Below, piece by piece: positions 1 through 9,600 of a DNA stretch of 64,000 nucleotides. Positions within the stretch are counted from its first letter, which is position 1. The number at the start of each line of letters is the position of its first letter. The stretch spans positions 124,001-188,000 of the forward strand of contig JAQMWT010000360.1 in assembly GCA_029834535.1 (NCBI GenBank). The letters are read 5' to 3'. The notes beneath the pieces were generated by a model. The model was given only the letters and a program-made list of their open reading frames with translations. It was not told the DNA's origin and did no database searches. The DNA comes from Chrysophaeum taylorii (taxonomy: Eukaryota; Sar; Pelagophyceae; Pelagomonadales; Pelagomonadaceae). A program made the translations under genes and the position numbers.

Positions 1-2298
1 GCGGAAGGAGGACGACTGATGGTACGGGCTCTTGACGAGGTCGCCTCGCGGCACCACGACGCGGTTGCCGTCGATGGTCAGAACCGCGTCCTTCGAAGGG
101 TCGGGATGCATCACCCCGCGCGCCACCACGCAGTCCGCCTTCCCCGGCGCCTTCGCCAAGGTCGGGTCGTCGCTCGTGATCGAGTGCTCGACCCCCAGCG
201 CGGCCTCCACCAAAAACATCACAATCTTCCCGCCACCCGCGCCCGCGTACATCAATGACTTCTCGTGGGCGTCGGCCAGATATATCCCCTTCCCCACCCG
301 ACCCCCCGAATGCGGCATGATCCGCAGTCCGCTCTTCAATACGGCCGCGACCGCCGCGACCCGCGTCCCGTGCCACAGAAGCCGCCGGTTTCCGATACCT
401 TCTGCAGCGCCAAAGGTTTCGCCATGCCGGTTCACCCGGAACACCGCCTCCAGCTTCAATCTGGTCGACGGAGACTTCTTTACGTACGTCTCGATCAGCT
501 CGTATTCGCGACGCGTCGGCGCCTCCAAATCAACCCGCAGCGACTCGTAGCGTTGATCGAGCGGGTGCTGCTGCTTCGAGGAGGACGAGCTCTCCTTCAT
601 CGCGGCCTGCGCCGTCTCGATGTCTTCGAGCGTCTCGAGCATCTCGAACTTCTTCGCCAACAATTCTTCCGCGTCGATTCGCGGCGGTTTCCGACGCCCG
701 AACGCGTGAGGAATCAAAGTGTAAAACTCGCTCGTCAGCTCGTCTACGAGATGCGTCTTTTTCGTACCCACGACCGCTTTGAGCCGAACCAACACATCCC
801 GGCCCCGCTGCACCTGAGCTTTCGAGAGCGCCCCTAATGGCAGTCGTTTCGCGTCGATCTCGAGATCTGCCATCGCCGACGCGAACACGTCCTCGTTAAA
901 TATCAAGGATACGAACTCTTTCGTGCGCGAATCCAGCGACGAGCCGCCGGAACTACTGTCTGCCGTCGTTGTTGTCGTCTTCGGAGCCTCGACTACCGTG
1001 TACTTGCCGGCTTTGGGTTCGAAATCCTCGCCCCACGAGTTTCCCGTCTTGGACCGAAAGTACTTCCGAAACTCCTTCGCCGCCTCTCCGGGGGTCGTCG
1101 GACCTACTTGCTGCTGTTGCCCCGGCTCGCCGACGCGGCCCCACCGCTTGTGCAAGACGACCCCCGCCCTCGTCTCCACGAGCTGCACCTTGATAAACTT
1201 GTTCGCGTTCGTTCGGAGGTCGGTTTGGTTCAACGTCGCGTCGTATCCGCCGCGCACCGCGCCGGCCCTCAAAAAGGCCGGCGCCGCGGAGTCCACCGTC
1301 GTCGTCGTCGTCGTCAAAACTGCCTCAGCGGGGACTCCCTGCTGCCGCCGCCGGATAGGCCGTTCCATGCCCGTCGACGTGTTCGTCTGCGCGCAAGTTG
1401 CCAGGTCAACTTTGTACGAGAAACCAGAAGATTCGGACGTCACGAAACGCGTGCTCAGGCCTCTATTTTGCTGGAAACTCGCGTACACCTCCTCGACCTC
1501 CGCGCTATTACTCTCGTCGTAGTCATACCACCCATCCGGCTGACCGCGCGGATCGTTCTGGAGGTAGTACTGCCACGATGCCTCGTCGGCACCAGCAGCG
1601 CGATACGCGTTGAGATACTCGTACTTTCCTATTTTCTTGTTCCCTGCCGCATTCTTCCGATCCGCCCATTCGTACCCGCTTTTTTCCAGAAACTTGGCCT
1701 CAAACACCGCCGCACCCTCGGCCTCGGATCCAAAGGGACCGTCAAGTTTACCCTGCCCCGAGGTTCCCGTCCGGCCCCATCGCGCGAAGCACCAGAACGA
1801 CGACGACGACGACGTATCCGCGACGAGCTGCAGAAGGTAATACTTGTCCGAATTCTTTGTCGGCTCCACGAGGGCGAGCCGGGCGTCGAAGTCCTCGTGC
1901 ACTCGGACGCGCTGCGCGACCGACGCGTCCACGACTCCCAGACCTTTGTCGACGACGCCCCGAGCCTTCGCGTCGGGGCTCGAGACGCCCGAAAGACCCG
2001 CCTTCTTCTTCGTCGGCGTCGTCGTTTTCTTCGTCGTCGTCACCTTGGCTTTCTTCCTCGCGAGCCACGACTCCTCCACCACTGCGATCCCCAAACTCTC
2101 CGCCTCGCCCACCTTCTTCCCCGTCTTGCTCGCGCTCACAGCATGGGTCACGTCCTCCTCGACGCTCGCCTTCACCACGCCGCCCCGCGCCTCGATCTCC
2201 GCCGTCAACAACGCGTGCGTCTTCGACAGCTTCCCGCACAACACGAATACGTACCCCTCGAGATCGCCGCTCTTCTTCTTCTTCTTCGGGCCCATCAT
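1..2298 (-). CDS. Poly(ADP-ribose) polymerase, BRCT-WGR-WWE-WGR-PRD-catalytic (3' end outside window)
   Basis: Reading the minus strand from the ATG at 2298 gives 766 codons without a stop, running off the left edge. Seen in order: a lysine-rich start and a BRCT-like domain (about residues 12-82, ending in EESWL); a first WGR domain (about 120-210, core RWGRTG); a WWE domain (about 225-305, starting WQYYL and ending VDLATCAQTNTSTG, then RPIRR); a second WGR (about 330-415, RWGRVGEPGQ); a helical PARP regulatory domain; and the ADP-ribosyltransferase fold with LLWHGT (catalytic His) and GKGIYLAD (catalytic Tyr). The catalytic Glu would lie just past position 1, so it cannot be checked. The family uses NAD+ to poly-ADP-ribosylate proteins, typically at DNA breaks in the nucleus. 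Having WWE between two WGR domains is unusual. No intron is needed. The other long frames here are antisense shadows. Confidence 0.93.
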   Translation of the reverse strand, partial: MMGPKKKKKSGDLEGYVFVLCGKLSKTHALLTAEIEARGGVVKASVEEDVTHAVSASKTGKKVGEAESLGIAVVEESWLARKKAKVTTTKKTTTPTKKKAGLSGVSSPDAKARGVVDKGLGVVDASVAQRVRVHEDFDARLALVEPTKNSDKYYLLQLVADTSSSSSFWCFARWGRTGTSGQGKLDGPFGSEAEGAAVFEAKFLEKSGYEWADRKNAAGNKKIGKYEYLNAYRAAGADEASWQYYLQNDPRGQPDGWYDYDESNSAEVEEVYASFQQNRGLSTRFVTSESSGFSYKVDLATCAQTNTSTGMERPIRRRQQGVPAEAVLTTTTTTVDSAAPAFLRAGAVRGGYDATLNQTDLRTNANKFIKVQLVETRAGVVLHKRWGRVGEPGQQQQVGPTTPGEAAKEFRKYFRSKTGNSWGEDFEPKAGKYTVVEAPKTTTTTADSSSGGSSLDSRTKEFVSLIFNEDVFASAMADLEIDAKRLPLGALSKAQVQRGRDVLVRLKAVVGTKKTHLVDELTSEFYTLIPHAFGRRKPPRIDAEELLAKKFEMLETLEDIETAQAAMKESSSSSKQQHPLDQRYESLRVDLEAPTRREYELIETYVKKSPSTRLKLEAVFRVNRHGETFGAAEGIGNRRLLWHGTRVAAVAAVLKSGLRIMPHSGGRVGKGIYLADAHEKSLMYAGAGGGKIVMFLVEAALGVEHSITSDDPTLAKAPGKADCVVARGVMHPDPSKDAVLTIDGNRVVVPRGDLVKSPYHQSSSFR

Positions 2299-2702
2299 CT
2301 TCTCTGAGGTATCGTTTTGCTTGCCGCGGAAGAACAACCACAATAGATATTTTTTGCACTTTCAGATGCTCCTAGCACTGTATATCGCCCGTTTTCTCTC
2401 CCGCTTGCGAGCCCGATCGGGGGTGCGATTCGATTACTAAAGGATGATGACTAAGTATTAATTAATTAATTAATTAATTAATTCCCCAACAAAAAGAGCC
2501 GCGCCTGCCTGCCCAAAGGGCGGAGTCGTCCGTCCGTCAATAAGAAATATATCTTCTTGCAAGAGAGGTTATCCCCTTTTTGAAGGGGGGGAACGTTGAA
2601 GGCGCGTGTTGAAGGCGTGGTGACACTGGTTTCAGTAGTCCTTGTTTGAGTGAGCGCCAACTGCAACAGGTCAGAGGAGGGTGGCGACTTGCAGCATTTG
2701 CG
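2299..2702. promoter_or_regulatory. Divergent intergenic region, PARP / bZIP
   Basis: 404 bp separate the two start codons, so both promoters should lie here. An AT-rich stretch with a perfect TTAA-type microsatellite (2457-2483) sits near the middle. No TATA box can be assigned with confidence. Confidence 0.4.
2457..2483. repeat. (TAAT)n microsatellite
   Basis: About seven perfect tetranucleotide units, the most AT-rich stretch nearby, in the PARP/bZIP intergenic region. Confidence 0.9.
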
Positions 2703-3038
2703 ATGGCTGAGGAGGCTTCCAAGGCGGAGGGTTGTGAGGAGACCAAGGAGGAGGAGGAGAAGGAGGAGGAGTCTGACGAGAACGGGACCTCGAAGATCGA
2801 GCAGCGTCGCGAGCGCAACCGCGAGCATGCGCGCGTATCGCGCGAGCGCAAACGGCAACGGATCGAACACCTCGAGGGCGAGAACATGCGGCTGCGCGCG
2901 GAGATCGACGCGATCAGGCACGACCGCGCACAGATATCTGCGAGGCTAGGGTACGTCGAGCACGAGAACTCGAGGTTGAGGGAGTGGGCGCGCGCGCAGC
3001 AGCAAACCCGATACTACCTCCCGACTTGTCGCGAGTAA
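2703..3038 (+). CDS. Small bZIP transcription factor
   Basis: A 111-residue protein. The N-terminal 30 residues are very acidic. The basic region contains N39-x7-R47 (NREHARVSR), the invariant DNA-contact pattern of bZIP proteins, followed by a leucine zipper with heptad positions L57, L64, I71, I78, V85 and L92. Six heptads and almost nothing else make this a minimal bZIP factor, expected to dimerise and bind DNA in the nucleus. The ATG at 2703 was chosen; the frame extends upstream to 2646 only through a TTG. Its stop lies 3 bp from the stop of the convergent GPCR-PIPK gene. DNA target and partner cannot be told from sequence. Confidence 0.88.
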   Translation: MAEEASKAEGCEETKEEEEKEEESDENGTSKIEQRRERNREHARVSRERKRQRIEHLEGENMRLRAEIDAIRHDRAQISARLGYVEHENSRLREWARAQQQTRYYLPTCRE

Positions 3039-3041
3039 TTC

Positions 3042-5990
3042 TTAGTCGTTACGGTAGATCGCTTCGACGCTGATGATCTCGCGTATTCGGTCCATGAACC
3101 GGCGCTGGTAGAACTCGGGCGCGACGGCCGAGATCCCCATCGAATCCTTGCCCACGAAGACTTTACTCGCGTGCTCCATCATCTTGAGCAAGTTCCACTC
3201 CTGGAGGATGTCGATGATCGTGAGGTAGTAGAAGGCGGGCCCGAGCGCGATGCGGGCGTCGCGCCGGCACGCGACGGAGGCCCGAGTGTTGTCGTCGTCG
3301 TTCTCTCTCGATGCCGCCGCCGCCGCCGCCGCGATACCGTCGTCGCCTTTGCCGGCACCACCACCACCGCCACCACCACCACCACCACCACCGCTAGGAG
3401 GAGGAGTGTGGTGGTAACGGCGGCCATGTTCGGGGAGCAGCTTCCCGGTGGGCGTCGGGGTCCGGCGGGCGCGGTAGCGGAGATCTTGGACGACGTATTC
3501 GGCATAATTGATGCCGACGAGGAGGGAGTAATCCATGATGCCGTGGTCGCGGAGGAACTGGGAGTCGCGGTCGAGCTGGTCGACGAGGCGCTGGGCGGCG
3601 TCGGGGTGCATGAGGAGGCGGTCGTTCATGTCGTTGTCTTTGCCGACGATGTTGGGTTCGTGGCCTTGCACGCGGATAGGGCACTCGGCCGGGTCGAGCG
3701 AGAAGGGGGGGTCCGCTTCCGCTTCCGCGGGACTCCTCCGCAAAGAGAAGGAGGAGGAGGAGGCGGCGGCGAAGGGGTTCTCGACGACGACGCTGGCCTG
3801 GGGCGAGTTTCGCGTCGCTCTGAGCCTCGCGGGCGCGAAGCTGCGCGTGCGGGCCTTGGCGTGGTCCTTGACGAAGGTGTACTTCTGGTTGCAGTGGCGG
3901 CAGGCGACGAGCTGGCCGGGCCTGGGGTTTCCCGCGAATCGATCGACCCAGCTTCCTTTGATATCGAAGCGGCGCTGGGGCAGCACGTCCGGCGGCGCGG
4001 CGAAGAGGTTTTCCTGGACCAAAAAAAAGTAGCGCTGGCCGTACATCTCGAGGCAGTGGGCGCCGTAGATTCGACAGAGGAGGGTGTCGGGGTGGCGGTC
4101 GACGTGGTCGGCGTAGTCGTTCGCGATGGCGCGGAGGCGGCGCATCTCGGCCGCGGTGCAGCTCTTGGCGATGAAGCGTTCGTCGGCGCTGAAGAAAAAG
4201 AACGCGCCGCTCGCGCCACCCTCGGTGACGCGTTCCTTGGCCGTGCGGCGCCACGACGCCTCGTAGACGTCGGCGACACCAAACCGCTTCTGGACGCGCC
4301 GGAGCGCTCCGGTTGCGTAGTCGACGAAGCGGATGTGGTGTTGCGACGGAGACACCGACGACGGCCTCAGCTCGTCCTCGCGGGCGACGAGGGACGGCGC
4401 TCGGATCGACGAGGCCCGCGAGTGGTGGTGGTTTAGAGCCTCGCGGACGTCGCCGTCTTCCTCGGGTCGCAGCACGCCTCGCCTGTCGACGTACGAAGAA
4501 AAGAGCGCGAGCCGCAACAGCTGGCCGACCGACATCGGGGGCATTTTTGATTGGTCGCGGAGCTCGAGCCTGAACGACAGCTTGTCGTCCTTTGTCGTGC
4601 GGCGGCACGAGCTCGCCTCGAAGTCTGTCTCGAGGTTGAGGGTCGAGGCCAGGCGCGAGGCCGACCGCATCCCGTCGGTCAGGTAGTGGAGGAACTCGCA
4701 CTTAACGGCGTGCGAGACGGCCGCGTCGCCCGCGTTTCCACAAGCTGCCGTCTCTCGCCTCAAAAACTCGCTCAGCACCAGCCGGTGGTCGTGCGCCGTC
4801 GCCCACACCATCGCGTCGACAAATCCCTTAAAGGGCGTCAAAAACGCCGACAGGTAGGTGAAGAAGTACCCCACGCTGTGCCGCCACTCGACGGCTTTGG
4901 TCGCCCCTCCCGAGTATTCGTACGTCCGCGGGACGTGCTCCCTGCGCGACAGAAAGTAGTACGAGGTCGCGAACGACAACGCCCACGTAGCCCAATACGC
5001 GATGTTCGCAATCAGCATCACGTTGTTGATCGCGATGGCGCGGACGCGGGTTTCGAAGCTGCTTGGAAGCCCCTGGCGGAGCCGTTTCCAGCAGTCGACG
5101 AGCCGACGCGCGCTCAAAGCGTACAGCGCCGCCACCGGACAGTAGAACAAGTACCACGACGGGTACGACTTCTGCTGCGACGACACGAAGCAGTACCACT
5201 GCAACACGTGCCAGTTCCCGCCGCCGACGTAAAACCGTCCGTAGGCCTTTGTCGCCTGGAAGATGATTGCCAAAAAAAACGCGAAGCTCCAAACGCAGCG
5301 ATGGTATTGCCTCATCAATTCCACGCTGCTCGCGAGGGGCGACCGCAGCGAAATCGACAAATCTACGATCGTCACGGCCAGCCACGCCTCGCTCGCGCAC
5401 TCGAAGAACTCCATCCAGAACCCCAGCACGTTGCACCGCTTCGGGCTTCCCCTGTCGTTGTGCCCGCGGTTGCGTTGCCACGGAAACAACACGAAGTACA
5501 GAGCCACGTAGAGGTCCACGACCGACCGCCAAAACACCAGGGGGTGCGGGTGGACGCGCATCGATGGCGACACCAGAAACGACGCGATGATCACGATCGA
5601 CCCCGCTGCCCCCAACACCCCCCCCGTCGTGAAGCACCATCGCTGTCGCCTTCCGACCGGGGGCAAAAAAGCGCTCGCGGCGAACGCCGCCACCGCTGTC
5701 CACGCGAGCCACTCGAGTGGCCGCATGCGTCGTCGCATCACCCGCTCCAGCATCACCTTCCCGCGACTCGCCGCACGCCGCTCTTCCTGCTTTTCTTCCT
5801 GTTGTTCTTCCTGCCCTCCGACGCCGCCTGTGCTCGACGACGACGACGCCGACATCTCCTGCTGGGACGACGTCCTCGACGACCAATCGAGGCTCAATCC
5901 AGAACCGATGGCCGTCTTCAAGCGCGCGGCCCACGACATCACGGGCGTCCTCACGTTCCGGGCCTCGGCGGCATTATTATTCTCGATCAT
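3042..5990 (-). CDS. GPCR-phosphatidylinositol phosphate kinase fusion (GPCR-PIPK)
   Basis: 982 residues from the ATG at 5990 (an upstream GTG was ignored). After a Gln/Glu-rich tail, about residues 90-400 hold seven hydrophobic segments with a conserved-looking HPHP motif, as in the receptor half of GPCR-PIPK proteins. A linker leads to a PIP-kinase domain (about 560-975): ATP-binding lysine in FIAKS near residue 609, DIKGS near 676, MDYSLLVG near 818, then IIDILQEW and the activation-loop-like segment GKDSMGISAVAP. A Gly-rich insert near residues 875-890 is coded by a GGT/CCT-type repeat around 3360-3395. By family knowledge (RpkA in Dictyostelium, GKs in Phytophthora) such proteins link a membrane receptor directly to phosphoinositide production. 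Ligand and substrate class are unknown. One uninterrupted exon. Confidence 0.93.
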   Translation of the reverse strand: MIENNNAAEARNVRTPVMSWAARLKTAIGSGLSLDWSSRTSSQQEMSASSSSSTGGVGGQEEQQEEKQEERRAASRGKVMLERVMRRRMRPLEWLAWTAVAAFAASAFLPPVGRRQRWCFTTGGVLGAAGSIVIIASFLVSPSMRVHPHPLVFWRSVVDLYVALYFVLFPWQRNRGHNDRGSPKRCNVLGFWMEFFECASEAWLAVTIVDLSISLRSPLASSVELMRQYHRCVWSFAFFLAIIFQATKAYGRFYVGGGNWHVLQWYCFVSSQQKSYPSWYLFYCPVAALYALSARRLVDCWKRLRQGLPSSFETRVRAIAINNVMLIANIAYWATWALSFATSYYFLSRREHVPRTYEYSGGATKAVEWRHSVGYFFTYLSAFLTPFKGFVDAMVWATAHDHRLVLSEFLRRETAACGNAGDAAVSHAVKCEFLHYLTDGMRSASRLASTLNLETDFEASSCRRTTKDDKLSFRLELRDQSKMPPMSVGQLLRLALFSSYVDRRGVLRPEEDGDVREALNHHHSRASSIRAPSLVAREDELRPSSVSPSQHHIRFVDYATGALRRVQKRFGVADVYEASWRRTAKERVTEGGASGAFFFFSADERFIAKSCTAAEMRRLRAIANDYADHVDRHPDTLLCRIYGAHCLEMYGQRYFFLVQENLFAAPPDVLPQRRFDIKGSWVDRFAGNPRPGQLVACRHCNQKYTFVKDHAKARTRSFAPARLRATRNSPQASVVVENPFAAASSSSFSLRRSPAEAEADPPFSLDPAECPIRVQGHEPNIVGKDNDMNDRLLMHPDAAQRLVDQLDRDSQFLRDHGIMDYSLLVGINYAEYVVQDLRYRARRTPTPTGKLLPEHGRRYHHTPPPSGGGGGGGGGGGGAGKGDDGIAAAAAAASRENDDDNTRASVACRRDARIALGPAFYYLTIIDILQEWNLLKMMEHASKVFVGKDSMGISAVAPEFYQRRFMDRIREIISVEAIYRND

Positions 5991-6140
5991 CTCTCTCACT
6001 CAGTGATAGATCGAGCCTTGTGGTGAGGTCGGATGTTCTTGTCCAATGCGGGCCGTTGGATTGATTGATATTGATTTTTTCCCTTTGACACAGGCTTTTT
6101 GTTGTGCGAGCTTGCGATCAAATTTGGAACTATAAACTAG

Positions 6141-6167
6141 ATGCATGCATGCATGCATGCATGCATG
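6141..6167. repeat. (ATGC)n microsatellite
   Basis: Nearly seven perfect ATGC units, between the GPCR-PIPK promoter side and the retroelement relic. Confidence 0.9.
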
Positions 6168-6229
6168 GGTCGAAGGCGAAAAATATTATCAGCGCTTTAT
6201 TATGAACCTTTGAGCCGGCTACGCCCGAT

Positions 6230-8472
6230 TTGGCATGGACGACGGCGTCCGTCATCTCTGGTTCCCCTCGTCAGCTTTGTTGACGCTCTCCTGCAGCACG
6301 CCCGCGACATCCAAGCTAGCGGCGAGGAGCTCCGTCTCGACAAGTGCGTGGCGTTCTGTCCGGCACTTGGCATGGGTCTTCTCGATCGATCACCCCGATG
6401 TTCAACACCATGTCCAAGTTGCGCCGGACCCGGCACCCGCATTCTTGCTGGTAATAATCCCCGTTGTCGCCGACGGCCTCGTAGTCGTCTACGGTGTGCC
6501 CGTCGGCTCCCCCGGACACGCCGGAGATGCTTATGTCGACGCTCCCTAGCAACGCGAGGTTGGCGATCAGGTTAGCTACGTGACCACCATTCGCAGCACC
6601 ACCAAGCTCCAACGAACGCCTCTCTCTCCACTGCGTGTACTCTTTGGGTCGCTACTGCATCGCCCCGCGCATGGACTACCTCGCGCAGCACTGCTACCCC
6701 ACCAATGCCTAGAGTGCGCTCCGCCGCTTCGACGCTGCCGTCCTCAACTTCGTCGCCACAGTACCTGGCGCTGACCCGCCTCAGGTTTTTGACTCCACCG
6801 ACATCGTCCTCCAACGCCTCCGCCTTCCTGCTCGAAGTGGGGGTGGCGGCATTCGCTCCTGCGCCGACCTCAGCCCCGCCGCCTTTGTTGGAACGGCGGC
6901 CCAGTCCCTCCCACACCTCGTCGACCTTCGCGATCCTAAGGGTGCCGTCGAGGTCCCTGGCTACCTCCCCCGCCTCGCCTCGGTCCTGGGTGCCACTTCT
7001 TTTCGCGCAGGTAACGACGAGTTTGCACGGTTGGCACCACCTCCTCGCATCCTCCGGTTGTTCGTGTGGCGCGAGCGCTCGAGACTGCGTGGGACGGACT
7101 TCGCGCTGATCTCCGTACCACGCTGGCTTTTTTCCACGGCGGCGCTAGTCCCGGCGACCCCGCCAACGTTCATCTCGTCGACGGTCCTCTCGCCCACGAA
7201 TTCGTCTTTATGGGCGTCCTCGTCGACCCCACCGTCTCGACACCCCCCGTGCTCATACCCCAGCTCCAGCGTGCTCTAACCTCCCAGCGCGCGAGACAGC
7301 TCGGGCCACTGCACTCCAGCAACTTGCGGCCACCCTCCCCATCACCGATGCTCTTCGAGTAGCGGCGTCCTCTTGGGATCGTTTCTCGACTACGTTCATC
7401 AGCTCGTGGCCCAGCTCCTCCACTCAAATCCCAAACCGCTGCTGGGCCGAGGATGTGTGCCCAATACTTCGGCTACCCCTCTCCAGCTTGTTCGGGCCTC
7501 GTGGGCACTCGCATTCTGGGCACTGATGTCGTTCTCGATGCCCGCGGCAAGGCGCTTCTCACGCACGTCAACCTTCTCAACCGCGGAGGAGCGCGGACCA
7601 CCACCTGGCACGACGGCTTGCTCGAATGCGTCCCCTCTCCATCGTCAAAGAGGCCGGCGTCCCCGCCCTGTCCGAGGTCTTCGATATCTTTGCTAACGTC
7701 GTCGCCCCTGCCGTTCGCGCGCGTCTCTACGGCCGGCATCGAGGCAATCTCGCCCAACGCCACATCGTCCCGGACACCCTCACCCTGCTCTCGACAACAG
7801 GGAGCAACTCTACGACCTCTAGACCCTCGCTTGGGGTTCGTTCGATACCTTCATCCCTCCTACCCGTCGCCTGTCGATCGGCGCGCAGCGCAAGTCCACT
7901 CCAAATACCTCGCTCACGCCCGCGGCATCGACGCCATCATCACCCAGCCTGGTACGGCACAACCGCGTGGCTTCACGGGCCCTGTCGAACAGCGGCTACG
8001 TAGCTACGGCACCGTCGCCGGCCTCGTCTTTGGTGCCTTCGGTGAGGCCAGCGCGGCATGACACGCCCTCGCCAAAACATGCGTAGAGCGCATCGCTGCG
8101 CGAATCTGGGTGGAAAGCGGCTGCGCCAACTTCGCAGAGATAAAGGCGGCCCAAACTCGCCGCATCTACCATGAGTGGGGGATCGCCAGCGCATTGGGCC
8201 GGGCGCGCTGTGCCCTCACCGCCCTCACCCATGTCGCCGCCTCCCAGGCCGCCCGATTCCAGCGGGACGCCACCCTTCGTCGCACATACGCCCGGCGGCA
8301 GCATGCGTACGACCTACGGGCGGGGCCCTTGGTCCTCTCTTCGCCTGCCCCGCGGTCTTTCTCGGCGATGACCCCGACTAGGTCCCGCATGCCTATCTAC
8401 GCCCGTCGGGCACATCCTTCACACCCCACACACCACACCAAAATCTTCAAGCACCCACACGCACCCTCTTAG
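6230..8472 (+). pseudogene. Decayed non-LTR retrotransposon: reverse-transcriptase C-terminal region
   Basis: Pieces of one protein are spread over several frames of the plus strand. Near 6335-6540 are LDKCVAFCP and GVPVGSPGH, typical of the RT thumb boundary. Near 6630-6960 are YCIAPRMDYLAQH and the LPARSGGGGIRS / SPAAFVGTA pattern that follows the RT in many protist LINE-type elements. From 7885 to 8472 one frame reads well (QPGTAQPRG, LRSYGTVAGLVFGAFGEA) and is broken only by a TGA at 8059. Frameshifts and stops rule out function. The catalytic RT core (YxDD) is missing, so this is a 5'-truncated copy, the usual outcome of LINE insertion. Identification is by remembered family pattern and not by a search. 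Confidence 0.72.
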
Positions 8473-8708
8473 CAGTCGACCTTTTTAAATCCTTTGAGTT
8501 TACACCTGAATCCCAGCGCCGTCGGGTCAGAGTCACCGGGCGTTCGGAGGGCGACTTGATGGTCTGTCTCCAGTTGTCATGGTCTTGAGCGAGAGAGGAC
8601 CATATAAGTTGCCATGTGGAATTTGCGGAGTACCTTCTTGAGTGGGACACGAGGCCGCAAGTGGGTTATCTTCGCCTCTTTTTTTTGTTTTTGAGACTGC
8701 GGACATTC
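8473..8708. other. No gene seen
   Basis: Sequence between the retroelement relic and a dispersed repeat. No supported coding sequence or repeat. Confidence 0.5.
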
Positions 8709-8815
8709 CGACTCAACATCAACTTCGTCGTCAACTTCCTTCTGCGCCCACCGGCCATACACCGTCCCGCTGCGAACGTTCCGGTTGCCAACCGGCCCGT
8801 AAACTCGGGAGGCGA
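8709..8815 (+). repeat. Dispersed repeat R1, copy 1 (partial)
   Basis: Shares the core CGTCCCGCTGCGAACGTTCC and the following Cys/Ala-rich stretch with copies at 15418-15565 (same orientation) and, reverse-complemented, at 24003-24262 and 38156-38433. Only the central part is kept here. Confidence 0.7.
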
Positions 8816-8907
8816 ACAGGACCAAACCTACGCCGGAAGGACCGATGCCCTCGCCAGACGCGGGTTCCGAAGAAGGACCGTCCTCCATCGCGATCATACG
8901 GCGCGCG

Positions 8908-9600
8908 ATCAGGGTGTAGGAAGTAAACTCAAAGGCTAAGGGCAGAGCGGTCTTGGGAAGGGGTGCAGCTCAGAACTGCCGAACAAAGCGTCGAGCGTAA
9001 AGGAGGGCGGAGTGAGTGTGGGCGGCAACGGAGACGCAGGGCGTTTGTTTTGGGGGCCGTGAAGCGCGCGAGCCTAGCCGTCCGTTTGAAGGGGATGGCA
9101 GAGCGCTATCAGGCCCATGTCAGGTCGGATAAGAAAGTTCGTACGAGCCGTTAACTATGTTTCAGTTTGTACTAAGACATACTCAACGGATCGCTGAGCT
9201 ATGTTCATTTGTACTCAAGCAGTATGTGCCGCCACGCCGCGAGATCGTCGCGATGGAACTAGTCCCCATAGTGAAGTCGGCATCCTTTCGCCCCCTCACG
9301 CAAAAAAATGAAAAAGCCCACGCGTTGTAGGACCCGTCGTTGCGGCGCGGGCTAGTCTCGTTTTCTTATCCGACCCGGGGCCATGATTCAGGGTAAGGGA
9401 GTAAACTCAAATGCGGAAGGGCAGGAGCGGGCGCAGAGGGAGGGTAGATCAGAGCGGCCGATCTGAGCTTCGAGCGTAAAGGAGAGCGGAGTGAGTGAGG
9501 GCAACAGCGAGACGCAGGCCGTTTGTAGGAGACAGCAGAGCGCGAGCCTGGCCGTCCGTTTTAAGGGGACGGCAAACCGCGAGCCTAGCCGTCCGGCCGC
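8908..9600. repeat. Diverged tandem duplication (about 200 bp) with a MITE between the units
   Basis: 8908-9107 and 9389-9600 align in the same orientation: both carry GTAAACTCAAA, then an AAGGGCAG-type stretch, GAGCGTAAAGGAG, GCGGAGTGAGTG, GAGACGCAGG, CGCGAGCCT and GCCGTCCGTTT. Numerous differences show the duplication is old. The 253-bp MITE lies between the two units. No coding potential is recognised. Confidence 0.7.
9123..9375. mobile_element. MITE related to the 49-kb DDE transposon
   Basis: Bounded by perfect 14-bp inverted repeats, GGTCGGATAAGAAA at 9123-9136 and its reverse complement at 9362-9375. The same terminal sequence bounds the 4.5-kb transposon at 49179-53676. The sub-terminal right end is also shared: AAAAGCCC, then GGCGCGGG, then the terminal repeat. 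It has no open frame of note, so it is a non-autonomous derivative that would need the transposase in trans. A target-site duplication is not clear. Confidence 0.78.

Noticed and set aside
1108-2307. 400-codon plus-strand frame opposite PARP
   Set aside because: Arg/Leu-rich shadow; the minus strand gives recognisable WGR, WWE and catalytic motifs throughout.
3171-4436. Long plus-strand open frame opposite the PIP-kinase domain (also 4551-6026)
   Set aside because: Low-complexity Val/Arg/Gly translation antisense to a clearly conserved protein; typical of GC-rich coding sequence.
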